A stretch of 64,000 nt of DNA from Mayfieldus sp963772265 (lineage in GTDB: Bacteria > Actinomycetota > Thermoleophilia > Solirubrobacterales > 70-9): positions 186,001-250,000 of the forward strand of contig CAVYWS010000005.1 in assembly GCA_963772265.1 (NCBI GenBank), read 5' to 3'. The notes under the pieces are model-generated. The model worked only from the letters and a program-made list of their open reading frames with translations, made no database searches and was not told the origin of the DNA. The first letter of the stretch is position 1; the number at the start of each line of letters is the position of its first letter. This document shows positions 43,917 through 51,869 of this stretch, one piece after another. The position numbers were made by a program, and so were the translations under genes.

Positions 43917-44615
43917 ATGAGACTTTTCATCGACACTGGCTCGGTGGCCGAGGTCGAGGAGATCGCCGCCTGGGGCATCCTCTCCGGCGCCACCACCAAC
44001 CCATCTCTGCTTGCCAAGGAGGACGGCGACCCGGGCGACATCATCAAGCGGATCTGCGAGCTGGTTCGCGGCCCGGTCTCGGCCGAGGTCGTCTCCCAGG
44101 ACCCGCAGGGAATGATCGACGAGGGCCGGGCGCTGCGCGAGCTGCACGAGCACGTCACGGTCAAGGTCCCGTTCTGCGAGGAGGGCCTCGCAGCGACCAA
44201 GGCGCTGACCGACGACGGCATCCCGGTCAACATGACGCTCGTCTTCTCCGCCAACCAGGCGCTGCTCTCCGCGGCCGCCGGGGCGACCTACGTCTCCTGC
44301 TTCATGGGCCGGCTCGACGACATCTCGGTCGACTCGGGAGCCGTGCTGGCCGAGATCGCCGACGCGCTGCGCGCCGGCGGCATGACCTCGGAGATCATCG
44401 CCGCCTCGATCCGCCATCCGGAGCACGTGGTCACCGCGGCGACCCTGGGCTGCGAGATCGCGACGATCCCGGCCAAGGTGCTGAGGCAGATGCTCGTCCA
44501 CCCGCTGACCACGGCGGGGGCGGAGCGGTTCCGCGCCGACTGGGAGACGCGCCCCGAGTTCGGCGAGTGGCTGCGCGAGCTGACCGAGAAGCGGCTCGCG
44601 GCGACCCGGTCCTGA
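43917..44615 (+). CDS. fsa: Fructose-6-phosphate aldolase/transaldolase (TalC-like)
   Basis: The 232-residue protein belongs to the short transaldolase group. It opens MRLFIDTGSVAEVEEIAAWG, then SGATTNPSLLAKE, with the Schiff-base Lys in VTVKVPFC, then INMTL-like PVNMTLVFSANQAL and SCFMGRLDDI. Either a fructose-6-phosphate aldolase or a transaldolase moving dihydroxyacetone units; the two cannot be separated safely from sequence. Gene order fsa-rho is common in Gram-positive bacteria. Starts 42 bases after glpD. Confidence 0.87.
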   Translation: MRLFIDTGSVAEVEEIAAWGILSGATTNPSLLAKEDGDPGDIIKRICELVRGPVSAEVVSQDPQGMIDEGRALRELHEHVTVKVPFCEEGLAATKALTDDGIPVNMTLVFSANQALLSAAAGATYVSCFMGRLDDISVDSGAVLAEIADALRAGGMTSEIIAASIRHPEHVVTAATLGCEIATIPAKVLRQMLVHPLTTAGAERFRADWETRPEFGEWLRELTEKRLAATRS

Positions 44616-44658
44616 CCGCGGCGCCGGCACGGGCGGTAGCCATATCCTCAGCGCTCCT

Positions 44659-46001
44659 GTGAGTGAGGCGGACCTGAAGAAGCTGCACCTCGCGGAGCTG
44701 CACGAGCGCGCCGCGGAGCTGGGCGTCCCCGGCTACCGGATGCTGCGCCGTGAGGAGCTGATCGAGGAGCTGCAGGCCAGAGACGGCGACGAGACGAGGT
44801 CGGAGCGGGCCGAACCCGAGGCGGAGGCCGAGAAGGAGGCCAAGCCGGCGAGGTCGCGCCGGCGACGCAAAGCCGAACCATCCGACGAGCCCGAGACCGC
44901 GCCCGAGCGAGGAGGAGGACGAGGAGGCGAGCCCGAACCGAAGGAGGGGCGGGCGAGCGAAGAGGAGGTCAGCGGCATCCTCGACGTCGTCCCCGCCGGT
45001 CACGGCTTCCTGCGCCTCCGGGGTCTGGAGCCCGAACCCGACGACGTCTACATCTCCGCATCGCAGATCCGCCGCTGCGAGCTGCGCCCCGGCGACGAGG
45101 TCTCCGGACCGGCGCGCCCCCCGCGCCGCGGCGAGCGCCACCGGGCGCTGGTCCGGGTCGACAAAGCCAACGGGGACGAGCCGGGAGAGGAGAGGACCGA
45201 CGGCTTCGACGAGCTGACGCCGATCGCGCCCCACCGGCGGATTCCGCTGGCGCCCGATTCCGACGACGTGCTGACCCGCGCCGTCGACCTGATCGCGCCG
45301 CTCGCCTACGGGCAGCGCGTCCTCGTCGTCAGCGAGCCGCACAGCGGGCGGACCACCCTGCTGCGCGGCCTGGTGCGGGCGATCGGCGCCGCTGATCCGG
45401 CGCCCGGCGTGATCGTGCTGCTGGTCGACGAGCGCCCCGAGGAGGTGACCGAGTGGAGGCGCTGGGCGGAGGGGGTCGAGATCGCCGCCGCGGCCGCCGA
45501 CCTCGACGCCGAGGACCAGGTCCGCCACGCCGAGCTGGCGCTGGCGCGGGCCAAGCGCCGCGCCGAGGCCGGCGAGGACGTGGTCGTCGTCGTCGACTCG
45601 CTGACCCGGCTCGGGGTCGCCTACCGCGACCCGATCGCGGTCAAGCCGCTGTTCGGCGCCGGCCGCGAGCTGGAGGAGGACGGCAGCGGCTCGCTGACCG
45701 TGATCGCGACCGTGCTGCGCGGGACCGAGGACGGCGAGGGCGCGATCGAAGGGGTGGAGACGACCGAGAACGCGACGATCGTCCTCGACGCCGGGCTCGC
45801 CCGCGCCGGAGTCGTCCCCGCGATCGACGTCCGGGCCAGCGGCGCGCTGGGTGAGGAGAAGCTCGCGAGGCGGATGAGCTCGAGGCGGTCCGCCGCCTGC
45901 GCGACGAGCTGCCCGATGACGATCCGCGCGCGGCGGCCGAGCAGCTGGCCGAGCGGATCAGGAGCTCGGCCTCGAATGCCGAGCTCCTCTCTTCCCTCTA
46001 G
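44659..46001 (+). CDS. rho: Divergent transcription termination factor Rho (frameshifted near end)
   Basis: GTG start. An N-terminal Rho-N/SAP-like helix bundle (LKKLHLAELHERAAELGVPG) is followed by a charged linker, then the RNA-binding cold-shock-like domain (GILDVVPAGHGFLRLRG, DDVYISASQIRRCELRPGDE). In the hexameric ATPase domain VLLVDERPEEVTEWRRWAEG and VVVVVDSLTRLGVAYRD are well kept. Two things are odd. The Walker A loop reads EPHSGRTTLLRG, with Arg where the catalytic Lys should be. The secondary-site Q-loop (normally LTGGVDxxAL after TRLARAYN) is missing. The frame breaks at about 45873; the other frame continues ADELEAVRRLRDELPDDDPR and stops at 45999-46001. Intact length is about 447 residues. 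Confidence 0.85.
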
Positions 46002-46026
46002 TTCCCAGGAGCGCCCGGGTCCGCCG

Positions 46027-46494
46027 TCAGCGGCGGTAGGCGATGCGGCGCCAGGAAGGTTCCTTGGAGAGCTCGATCAGCTCCGAGCCGCGGTCCGGCT
46101 GGACATAGCCGAACGTCTGGCTCTCCTCGTCGAACACGACGTCGAGCTCGCCTTCCTTGACGCGCTGATCGAGCCAGGCGCCCCGGAACACGAGGCGCCT
46201 TATCCAATGCACGAGGCTGCGGTTGGCCGGCCCGACCAGGTCCTCCCAGTTGTGGTTGATGTGCTCCCCGAGCGGTGAGGACGGCTCGCCGATCTCGCCG
46301 TTGACGGCGAGGTCGAGCAGGTCCTCGAGCTCCTCGCCGCTGAGGCCCTGGTTGACGAACCCGAGCTTGACCGCGGCCTGCTCGACGCGCTGCGCGAAGT
46401 CCTCCTCGTTGAAGGAAAAGCGGAGCTCGCCGTACTCGAGGACGTAGTCCGAGCCCGACTCGTAGTTGCCTCTGCGGGTTGCCTTCTCTTCCAC
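46027..46494 (-). CDS. Conserved protein of unknown function
   Basis: The most plausible start is GTG 46494 (VEEKATRRGNYESGSDYVLE), because sequence further upstream in the frame is unlike a protein. The 155-residue acidic product has no membrane segment or signal. Segments such as YVLEYGELRFSFNEEDFAQR, EELEDLLDLAVNGEIG and ELDVVFDEESQTFGYVQPDR suggest a mixed alpha/beta domain. I do not recognise the family. It converges on rho and diverges from a DUF192 gene. Confidence 0.5.
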   Translation of the reverse strand: MEEKATRRGNYESGSDYVLEYGELRFSFNEEDFAQRVEQAAVKLGFVNQGLSGEELEDLLDLAVNGEIGEPSSPLGEHINHNWEDLVGPANRSLVHWIRRLVFRGAWLDQRVKEGELDVVFDEESQTFGYVQPDRGSELIELSKEPSWRRIAYRR

Positions 46495-46561
46495 TATCTG
46501 AGCCAGTGAGTCGCCGTGGACCGAACGCCCCCGGCGGCCATCGCATCTTGTCGCTGATTCT

Positions 46562-46573
46562 ATGCACGTGCAT
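46562..46573. promoter_or_regulatory. Perfect 12-bp palindrome, candidate operator
   Basis: ATGCACGTGCAT lies in the divergent gap between the minus-strand gene starting at 46494 and the DUF192 gene. It is isolated and short, so chance cannot be excluded. Confidence 0.25.
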
Positions 46574-46665
46574 GGGGAGGAGGGCCCCTGAACGAGCATT
46601 TGCACCCTGGGAGATCCGTTGCGGTCGGGGGCGAGGTCTAAAGGTCGGCGCCATTGCTTTCGGTA

Positions 46666-46974
46666 ATGCAGCCGCGCCGCTTCCGCCGCCTTTCCCGGTC
46701 CGCGGTGATGGGAATAGAGGTCCCTGTCGCCGAGGGCCCGGTCGCGCGGCTCTTGGGTCTGGCATTTCTGCACCGCGCCCGGGCCGGACCCGGCCTGCTG
46801 ATCCCGCGCTGCCGCTGCGTCCACACCTTCGGGATGCGCTTCGCGCTGGATCTTGTCTTTCTCGACGCAGCAGGCGGGGCGCTGCGCGAGGTCGAGGCGG
46901 TGCGGCCGTTTCGATTCGCCCGCTGCCGCGAATGCGGCGGCGGTGCTCGAGCGCCCGTGCCTGGCGGCGTCTAG
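46666..46974 (+). CDS. DUF192 family protein
   Basis: The core ARLLGLAFLHRARAGPGLLI, PRCRCVHTFGMRFALDLVFL, DAAGGALREVEAVRPFRFAR is the DUF192 signature, including the His-Thr-Phe-Gly-Met-Arg motif. Starts at 46654 (TTG), 46666 (ATG) and 46708 (ATG) are possible; 46666 is chosen. The C-terminus reads GGGARAPVPGGV, unlike the hydrophobic VLEL-type end of the family, which appears in another frame (NAAAVLERPCLA). A one-base error near 46930 is therefore possible. The function of the family is not established. Confidence 0.65.
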   Translation: MQPRRFRRLSRSAVMGIEVPVAEGPVARLLGLAFLHRARAGPGLLIPRCRCVHTFGMRFALDLVFLDAAGGALREVEAVRPFRFARCRECGGGARAPVPGGV

Positions 46975-47023
46975 CCGCAGCCGATCGCGGGTAGCCGAGT
47001 CCGACACCCAACAGGAGGAATCG

Positions 47024-47212
47024 ATGAACTTGATCGACAAGCTGACCGGCCGCGCCAAGAAGGCAGCCGGAGACCTCTCCGGACGACAGCTCGCTGCGCC
47101 GCAGGGCAGCAAGGAAGAGAAGAAGGGCGAGGCCAAGGAGAAGTTGGACAACGCCCAGGACGCGGTCGAGGACAAGGCCGAAGAGGTCGCTGACCTCGAG
47201 CGCAAGACCTGA
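47024..47212 (+). CDS. CsbD-family stress protein
   Basis: A 62-residue Lys/Glu-rich helical protein behind ACAGGAGGA. MNLIDKLTGRAKKAAGDLSG and EKKGEAKEKLDNAQDAVEDK are characteristic of the CsbD family, small hydrophilic proteins often induced by general stress. Their molecular role is not known. An intrinsic terminator follows. Confidence 0.75.
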   Translation: MNLIDKLTGRAKKAAGDLSGRQLAAPQGSKEEKKGEAKEKLDNAQDAVEDKAEEVADLERKT

Positions 47213-47238
47213 GAGCGAGGCCAAACCTCGATCACAGA

Positions 47239-47269
47239 CGCCGTCCGGTAAGCGACCGGACGGCGTTTT
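47239..47269 (+). terminator. Intrinsic terminator
   Basis: An 11-bp perfect stem CGCCGTCCGGT/ACCGGACGGCG with a 5-base loop, followed by TTTT, 26 bases after the CsbD stop. Confidence 0.92.
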
Positions 47270-47282
47270 ACATTCATCCTCG

Positions 47283-47366
47283 ATGCGGGCAATGTTCGTC
47301 CTCTATCTGGCGGGTATCGCCGCCGGACTCTCCTACTTCATCGTCATCGGGCTCACCCACCACTAG
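47283..47366 (+). CDS. 27-residue single-helix membrane peptide
   Basis: The reading frame MRAMFVLYLAGIAAGLSYFI then VIGLTHH is almost entirely one transmembrane helix. It begins 13 bases after the terminator and ends 12 bases before the DUF6766 gene, whose ribosome site (AGGAGG) overlaps its stop. The hydrophobicity and position support it, but no homologue comes to mind. Confidence 0.35.
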   Translation: MRAMFVLYLAGIAAGLSYFIVIGLTHH

Positions 47367-47378
47367 GAGGCCCCCGCG

Positions 47379-48014
47379 ATCCGCCGCTTCCTGCGCGAAA
47401 ACGGCTTATCGATCTTCTTCGGTGTGCTGTTCCTCGCCGCACTGGTCGGCACGGCGATCACCGGGCACGTCGTCTACAACGCCGATCAGGCGGAGCACGG
47501 CGGGAAGGCGATCTCCTTCGGCCGCTACCTCACATCGTCGGACTTCGGCCAGGCGGTGATGGAGAACTGGCAGTCGGAGTACCTGCAGTTCCTGCTTTTC
47601 ATCCTCGCAACTGTCTGGCTGCTTCAGCGTGGCTCGCCGGAGTCGAAGGAGATGGGCAAGGCCGGCCAGGAGAGCGACCGCGAGCAGAAGGTTGGGCGCT
47701 ACGCGGGGCGTGGCTCGCCGAAGTGGGCCCGCGTGAACGACTGGCGCACGGCGATCTTCGGCAACTCGCTGCTGCTGGTGATGGGGGCGATCTTCCTGTT
47801 CTCGCTGTTCGCGCAGTCGGTGACCGGCTGGAACCAGTACAACCAGGCCCAGGCCGACCACCACTCCGCCTCGGTCTCCTGGCTCACCTTTGTCGGCACC
47901 GCCAACTTCTGGCATGGACGTCCTCCAGAACTGGCAGTCAGAGTTCTTGGCGGTCGGCTCGATGGCGATCTTCGCCGTCTACCTCCGCCAGCGCGGATCC
48001 CGGAGTCGAAGCCG
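47379..48014 (+). CDS. DUF6766-like membrane protein, frame-broken and truncated
   Basis: Membrane protein with repeated halves. Segments: IRRFLRENGLSIFFGVLFLA, ISFGRYLTSSDFGQAVMENW, QSEYLQFLLFILATVWLLQR, then WRTAIFGNSLLLVMGAIFLF. The frame shifts near 47910 to MDVLQNWQSEFLAVGSMAIF then AVYLRQRGS, and back near 47998 to PESKPVG, where recognisable sequence stops. AGGAGG sits eight bases before ATC 47379, where the protein's expected first residue lies; an ATC start is unusual and may be a base error, with GTG 47424 as the next standard start. The C-terminus appears replaced by unrelated coding sequence. Function unknown. Confidence 0.55.
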
Positions 48015-48559
48015 GTTGGGACCGGGTCGAGATCCTCCCGGGGACGTTCGCGGGTCCAGTCACAGATTTCCAAGCGAGCTTCCAGATCGAAAGTCCTCTC
48101 GGCACAGTCACAGGAACGAAGCAACGCGTCGGTGACCCGGGCCCAACTGCGCCCTTCAATGCCGGAGGTTGCCAGGTCAGCGGAGATGCCCCTGCCGTTA
48201 CCGCCGCTCAGATCTATGCCAACGCGATCAAATACTCCGCCACTACCCCCGACGGGCCCGACCAGGGATCGGCGCCGGCCCAGGGCAACTACTACTCCGC
48301 CAACCAGGATTCGAGTCCCCAGGATCAGTGGAAGGAGTTCTTTTCGCCCCAGGCCCCGCAGGGCAGGGTCTCGGCCCGCGGAACGGTGCAAACGACTCAG
48401 GGCCCCTCGATCGGGTTCTCGGCGGCAACCAACTGCAACCCGTTGCTGTCCACGCAGCCCAGCATCGTCGGAACGACCGCGGGCGCCCGTATCTGGACCA
48501 AGACCTCGGTGACCGCGTCCGCTTGCACTGACCATCGCGAGCGGGACGCGGAAGCGTAG
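48012..48559 (+). pseudogene. 3' fragment of an unrelated gene joined to the DUF6766 gene
   Basis: A coding-looking frame with no start codon begins about WDRVEILPGTFAGPVTDFQA and runs to a TAG at 48557-48559. Segments SIVGTTAGARIWTKTSVTAS and NPLLSTQPS, with two Cys (GGCQVSGD, SACTDH), suggest a secreted beta-rich protein whose N-terminal half is missing. It abuts the truncated DUF6766 frame at about 48012, so a deletion or a chimeric assembly has fused two genes. The family is unrecognised. Confidence 0.45.
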
Positions 48560-48560
48560 G

Positions 48561-49181
48561 CTAGCGCCGAGCGGCTGGCCCGCGAAGCTGGGAGCCGAGC
48601 CCGCTCCAGGCGACGTCCATCGTCGCCTCGACCAGCAGCCGGCGTGGAGCCTTCGGGTGCTCGGCCCACCACTCGGCAAGGCCGTGCATCCCCACCTTTA
48701 TGAACTCGGCGACCAGCTCGATGCGGCGCATGCGATCGCGCCTTCCGGCGAACAGCGCCGGCTCGGCGGCGAGCAGCTGGGCGATCCGGGCCGTCGCCTC
48801 GGCTTGCACCAACCGCGCCGGCTCGACCAGCTCGGGGTCGCCGCGAGGGATCGAGAGCAGGACGCTGGCGGTCGCCGGGCGCTCCTCGACGAAGGAGAAG
48901 AAGGCATCGACCGCGGCCCTGACCCGCTGCTCGGCCGGGGCGTCGGCGCTCATCGCCGCGGCGCCCCGCTCGGTCAGCTCGTCGCGGGCCCTCTCCATCA
49001 GCTCGACGTAGAGGTCGTGCTTGGAGGCGAAGTGGTCATAGAGGACCGGCTTGGTGATCCCGGCCGCCTCGGCGATCTCACCGACCGAGGCGCCGTGATA
49101 GCCGCCGCGGGCGAAGGCCTCGGTTGCGACCTCGAGGATCCGCTCGCGCCGCTGGTCACCGCTGAGCCTGGTCGTCGCCAT
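48561..49181 (-). CDS. TetR-family transcriptional regulator
   Basis: A 206-residue repressor. The N-terminal helix-turn-helix RRERILEVATEAFARGGYHG, ASVGEIAEAAGITKPVLYDH, FASKHDLYVELM is textbook TetR. The C-terminal helical domain is the ligand pocket (FFSFVEERPATASVLLSIPR); the ligand is unknown. It is transcribed away from the PPOX gene, and an 18-bp perfect palindrome between them is its likely operator, so it probably represses both itself and that gene. Confidence 0.9.
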   Translation of the reverse strand: MATTRLSGDQRRERILEVATEAFARGGYHGASVGEIAEAAGITKPVLYDHFASKHDLYVELMERARDELTERGAAAMSADAPAEQRVRAAVDAFFSFVEERPATASVLLSIPRGDPELVEPARLVQAEATARIAQLLAAEPALFAGRRDRMRRIELVAEFIKVGMHGLAEWWAEHPKAPRRLLVEATMDVAWSGLGSQLRGPAARR

Positions 49182-49201
49182 ACGGCATGGAATGGTAACC
49201 T

Positions 49202-49219
49202 ACCTACCGATCGGTAGGT
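49202..49219. promoter_or_regulatory. 18-bp perfect palindrome, likely TetR operator
   Basis: ACCTACCGATCGGTAGGT is a perfect dyad in the 57-base gap between the divergent TetR and PPOX genes. The size and position fit autoregulation of a TetR dimer. Confidence 0.75.
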
Positions 49220-49238
49220 TCAAGAGTCAGGAGGCGAC

Positions 49239-49634
49239 ATGCACAACGACCAAGCGACCGTCCTCCAGCCATTGAGCGAGCACAAGACGGCTCTGTTGAC
49301 GAGCTTCCGCCGCGACGGGACGCCGGTGGGGACGCCGGTGACGATCGTCGTCGACGGCGACCGCGCGGTCTTTCGCACCTATGACAAGGCATGGAAGGCG
49401 AAACGGCTTCGCAACAACCCCGAGGTCGAGATCGCACCCTCGACGGTGCGCGGCAAGCCCCTCGGCCCGGCGATTCGGGCGCGTACGAGGCTGCTGGAAG
49501 GCGAGGAGGCGAAGCGGGCCCGGCGGATGCTGAGGCGGCGGGCGCCGGTGCTGCAGGGCTTCCTGGTTCCCCTCAACCATCGGCTCGCCCGCTACCGGAC
49601 CCTGCATTACGAATTGGTGCCGATAGTCGGTTAG
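49239..49634 (+). CDS. PPOX-class split-barrel flavin/F420-dependent oxidoreductase
   Basis: A 131-residue split beta-barrel protein: HKTALLTSFRRDGTPVGTPV, RAVFRTYDKAWKAKRLRNNP, EVEIAPSTVRGKPLGPAI. The K-x-x-R-L-R-x-N-P block and the length match the PPOX class F420-dependent group of actinobacteria. These use F420 or FMN to reduce varied organic compounds. The divergent TetR gene and the operator suggest induction by an unknown small molecule. Confidence 0.8.
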   Translation: MHNDQATVLQPLSEHKTALLTSFRRDGTPVGTPVTIVVDGDRAVFRTYDKAWKAKRLRNNPEVEIAPSTVRGKPLGPAIRARTRLLEGEEAKRARRMLRRRAPVLQGFLVPLNHRLARYRTLHYELVPIVG

Positions 49635-49674
49635 GCGCAGGGGAGAGGTTCGCGCCGCCCGCCATTAAGTCGGC

Positions 49675-50388
49675 GTGCTTCCCGAGACGAACCAACTCGC
49701 AACGGTAGTGGTCTGCGAGGACGACGAGCCGACGCTCGAGCTTCTCTGCGATCACCTGAGCGCGGACCGCTACGAGCCGCTGCCGGCGCCGAGCGCATCC
49801 GACGCGCTGCGGCTTTGCCACTACAAGCAGCCGGATCTGATGCTGCTCGACCTGATCCTTCCCGACGCGCCCGGCCTCGACGTGCTGCGCGAGATCCGCG
49901 AAGCCGACGGCGCGACCAGCAAGTACGACCCCGAGCTGCCGGTGATCGTGCTCAGCGGCCGGGGCAGCGAGCACGACCGGGTGCGCGGCCTGCGCGAGGG
50001 CGCCGACGACTACGTGGTCAAGCCGATTCATTACCCGGAGCTGGTCGCCCGCCTGGCCGCGGTTCTGCGCCGCCGCCAGGGCCCGCGCGAAGGGCCGCGC
50101 CGGGTGGGGGATCTGGTGATCGATCCCGCGACCAGGTCGGTGCGGGTCGGCGAGCGCGCAGTGGAGCTGGCCAACAAGGAGTTCGCCCTGCTCCGCGTCC
50201 TCGCCTCCGACCCGACCAGGGTCTTCACCAAGGAGCAACTGCTGCGCGACGTTTGGGACTTTCGCTCCTTGGGCAAGACCCGCACCCTCGACTCCCACGC
50301 CAGCCGTCTGCGGCGCAAGCTCGACCCCGACCATGCCCGCTTCATCTTCAACTGCTGGGGTGTGGGCTATCGCCTGATCGAGGGATGA
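49675..50388 (+). CDS. OmpR-family response regulator
   Basis: A 237-residue two-domain regulator. The receiver domain has the acidic pair (VVVCEDDEP), the phosphoacceptor Asp in LMLLDLILPDAPG, Ser in VIVLSGRG and Lys in DDYVVKPI. The winged-helix output domain has VELANKEFALLRVLASDPTR, VFTKEQLLRDVW and the recognition-helix region TRTLDSHASRLRRKL. The start is GTG 49675. The stop overlaps the next gene's start (ATGA), so it pairs with the adjacent histidine kinase, and cpaB follows directly; it may control pilus genes. Confidence 0.9.
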   Translation: MLPETNQLATVVVCEDDEPTLELLCDHLSADRYEPLPAPSASDALRLCHYKQPDLMLLDLILPDAPGLDVLREIREADGATSKYDPELPVIVLSGRGSEHDRVRGLREGADDYVVKPIHYPELVARLAAVLRRRQGPREGPRRVGDLVIDPATRSVRVGERAVELANKEFALLRVLASDPTRVFTKEQLLRDVWDFRSLGKTRTLDSHASRLRRKLDPDHARFIFNCWGVGYRLIEG

Positions 50389-51098
50389 TCTGGGTGCTCG
50401 AGACCGTCGCCGGCTGGCCTCTGGTGGGCGCCCTGGCGATGCTCCTGGTCGGCGGACGGCTTCGAGCCGGGCGCCGCCGCGAGGCACTGAATCGGGCGCT
50501 GCATGAGCTGCGGCGACCGCTTCAGCTGCTGGCGCTGGCACCGACCCGGGCCGCGGCGGGCCCCGCACCTCTCGAGCTGGCAATCGCCGCGATGGCACAG
50601 CTCGATCGAGAGATCAACGGTGGCAGCGCCGAGTCGCCCCGGCTCGTCTGCTGCCGGGAGCTGGTCGCCGGCGCCGTCGCTCGCTGGCGGGCAAGGGCCG
50701 CTCTCAGCGGGGGCTCGATCGAGTATCGGTGGCGGGCGGGCGCGGCCGCCGTGATCGCCGAGCCGCGGTCTGTATCGCAGGCGATCGACAACCTGATCGT
50801 CAACGCGCTCGAACACGGCGGGCCGAACGTGATCGTCGATGGCCGGGAGGGGGGAGGCCGCGTCCGGATCTCGGTCGCCGACGATGGCGCCGGGTCATGC
50901 CCCGACTCGCGGTCGGGATCGTCGGCCACGGCCATTGCCCGGCTCACGGGTCGTCGCAGGCGAGGTCACGGGCTCGAGGTGGTGAGGGCACTGGCCGCGT
51001 CGGCCGGCGGCCGCTTCGCCCTGCAGCGTTCCGAGAGCGGATCGAGAGCCGTGCTCGAGCTTCCGCTCTCGGGGGCCGAGGACTCGCTCGCAGCCTAA
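50385..51098 (+). CDS. Compact histidine kinase without a sensor domain
   Basis: 237 residues. One N-terminal hydrophobic segment (VAGWPLVGALAMLLVGG) leads straight to the phosphoacceptor helix ALHELRRPLQLLAL (H-box). The ATPase domain shows an N-box (AIDNLIVNALEHGG), G1 (ISVADDGAGS) and G2 (GRRRRGHGLEVVRAL). With no periplasmic or PAS domain, the input must come through the membrane helix or a partner. It is coupled by overlap to the response regulator upstream and to cpaB downstream (TAATG). Confidence 0.8.
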   Translation: MIWVLETVAGWPLVGALAMLLVGGRLRAGRRREALNRALHELRRPLQLLALAPTRAAAGPAPLELAIAAMAQLDREINGGSAESPRLVCCRELVAGAVARWRARAALSGGSIEYRWRAGAAAVIAEPRSVSQAIDNLIVNALEHGGPNVIVDGREGGGRVRISVADDGAGSCPDSRSGSSATAIARLTGRRRRGHGLEVVRALAASAGGRFALQRSESGSRAVLELPLSGAEDSLAA

Positions 51099-51796
51099 TG
51101 GTCCCTCCTCCGGCGACCTTGAGCCGGCGCGCTCGCGCAGCCGTCTTCCTGATGCTGGCTGTCGGTTGCGCGGTTCTGGCCGCGGCGGTGGCGAATGGCT
51201 ATGGCGCCAGCGTCGCGGGGCGATTCGGCCGCTTGCGGGACGTGGTCGTGGCCCGCCGCGACTTCCCCGCCGGCCGACCGATCGAACCGACGCAGCTCAA
51301 GGCTGGATTCGAGGTGCGCCGCATTCCGGCCCGCTTCGTCCCTCCGGGCGCCCTCGCCGTGCCCCAGCAGGCGCTGGGACGCGTGCCGGCCGTGGCCCTT
51401 CCCGCCGGCTCCTATCTGTTGGCCGCGATGCTGCGATCACCTCGGCCGGCAGGCCCAAGCGGAGGCCCCCGGTTGGGTCAGGGGCGCAGGCCTGTCGAGA
51501 TCGCGGTCGGTGGCGGCGAGGCGCTGCTGGCAGGGGGCGGCTCGCCGCGAGGCTCCCGGGTCGACGTCGTCGTCACCACCGAGCCACGCGGGCCGGGCCC
51601 CGGTCGCACCTACGTCGCCGCGGCCGCCGTGCGGTTGCTGGAGCTGGCTGAGAAGGACCCGGCCGGGCCGGGCCCGGGGGGCGGCGATTGGTCGGCGACC
51701 CTCGCACTTACCCGCGCTCAGGCGCTTCGCCTGATCGAAGCCGAGAGCTTCGCCCGCGCGGTGCGCCTTCTGCCGCTTCCGTCCGGCGGTGGATAG
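51098..51796 (+). CDS. cpaB: CpaB/RcpC-like Flp pilus assembly protein (SAF domain)
   Basis: A 232-residue protein with an N-terminal membrane helix (AVFLMLAVGCAVLAAAVANG), then a SAF-type beta-clip: DVVVARRDFPAGRPIEPTQL and ARFVPPGALAVPQQALGRVP, then AVALPAGSYLLAAML. A C-terminal RcpC-like domain follows (RRPVEIAVGGGEALLAGGGS, RGSRVDVVVTT). CpaB proteins help assemble Flp/Tad pili in the envelope. It shares a base with the kinase gene and lies 2.1 kb before tadABC, with a macro-domain gene and pyk between. Confidence 0.75.
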   Translation: MVPPPATLSRRARAAVFLMLAVGCAVLAAAVANGYGASVAGRFGRLRDVVVARRDFPAGRPIEPTQLKAGFEVRRIPARFVPPGALAVPQQALGRVPAVALPAGSYLLAAMLRSPRPAGPSGGPRLGQGRRPVEIAVGGGEALLAGGGSPRGSRVDVVVTTEPRGPGPGRTYVAAAAVRLLELAEKDPAGPGPGGGDWSATLALTRAQALRLIEAESFARAVRLLPLPSGGG

Positions 51797-51869
51797 AGCC
51801 TGCCGAGCCCCGCCGCCGAACCGGCTCTCGTTCGCCGTTGCGGCGGGTGAGCGGCACGGGTCCGGCTAG

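Noticed and set aside
42183..44630. Long minus-strand frame (about 815 codons) opposite glpD and fsa
   Set aside because: It is the antisense shadow of GC-rich coding DNA; its protein is low-complexity Arg/Gly/Val with no domain, and the plus-strand genes are certain.
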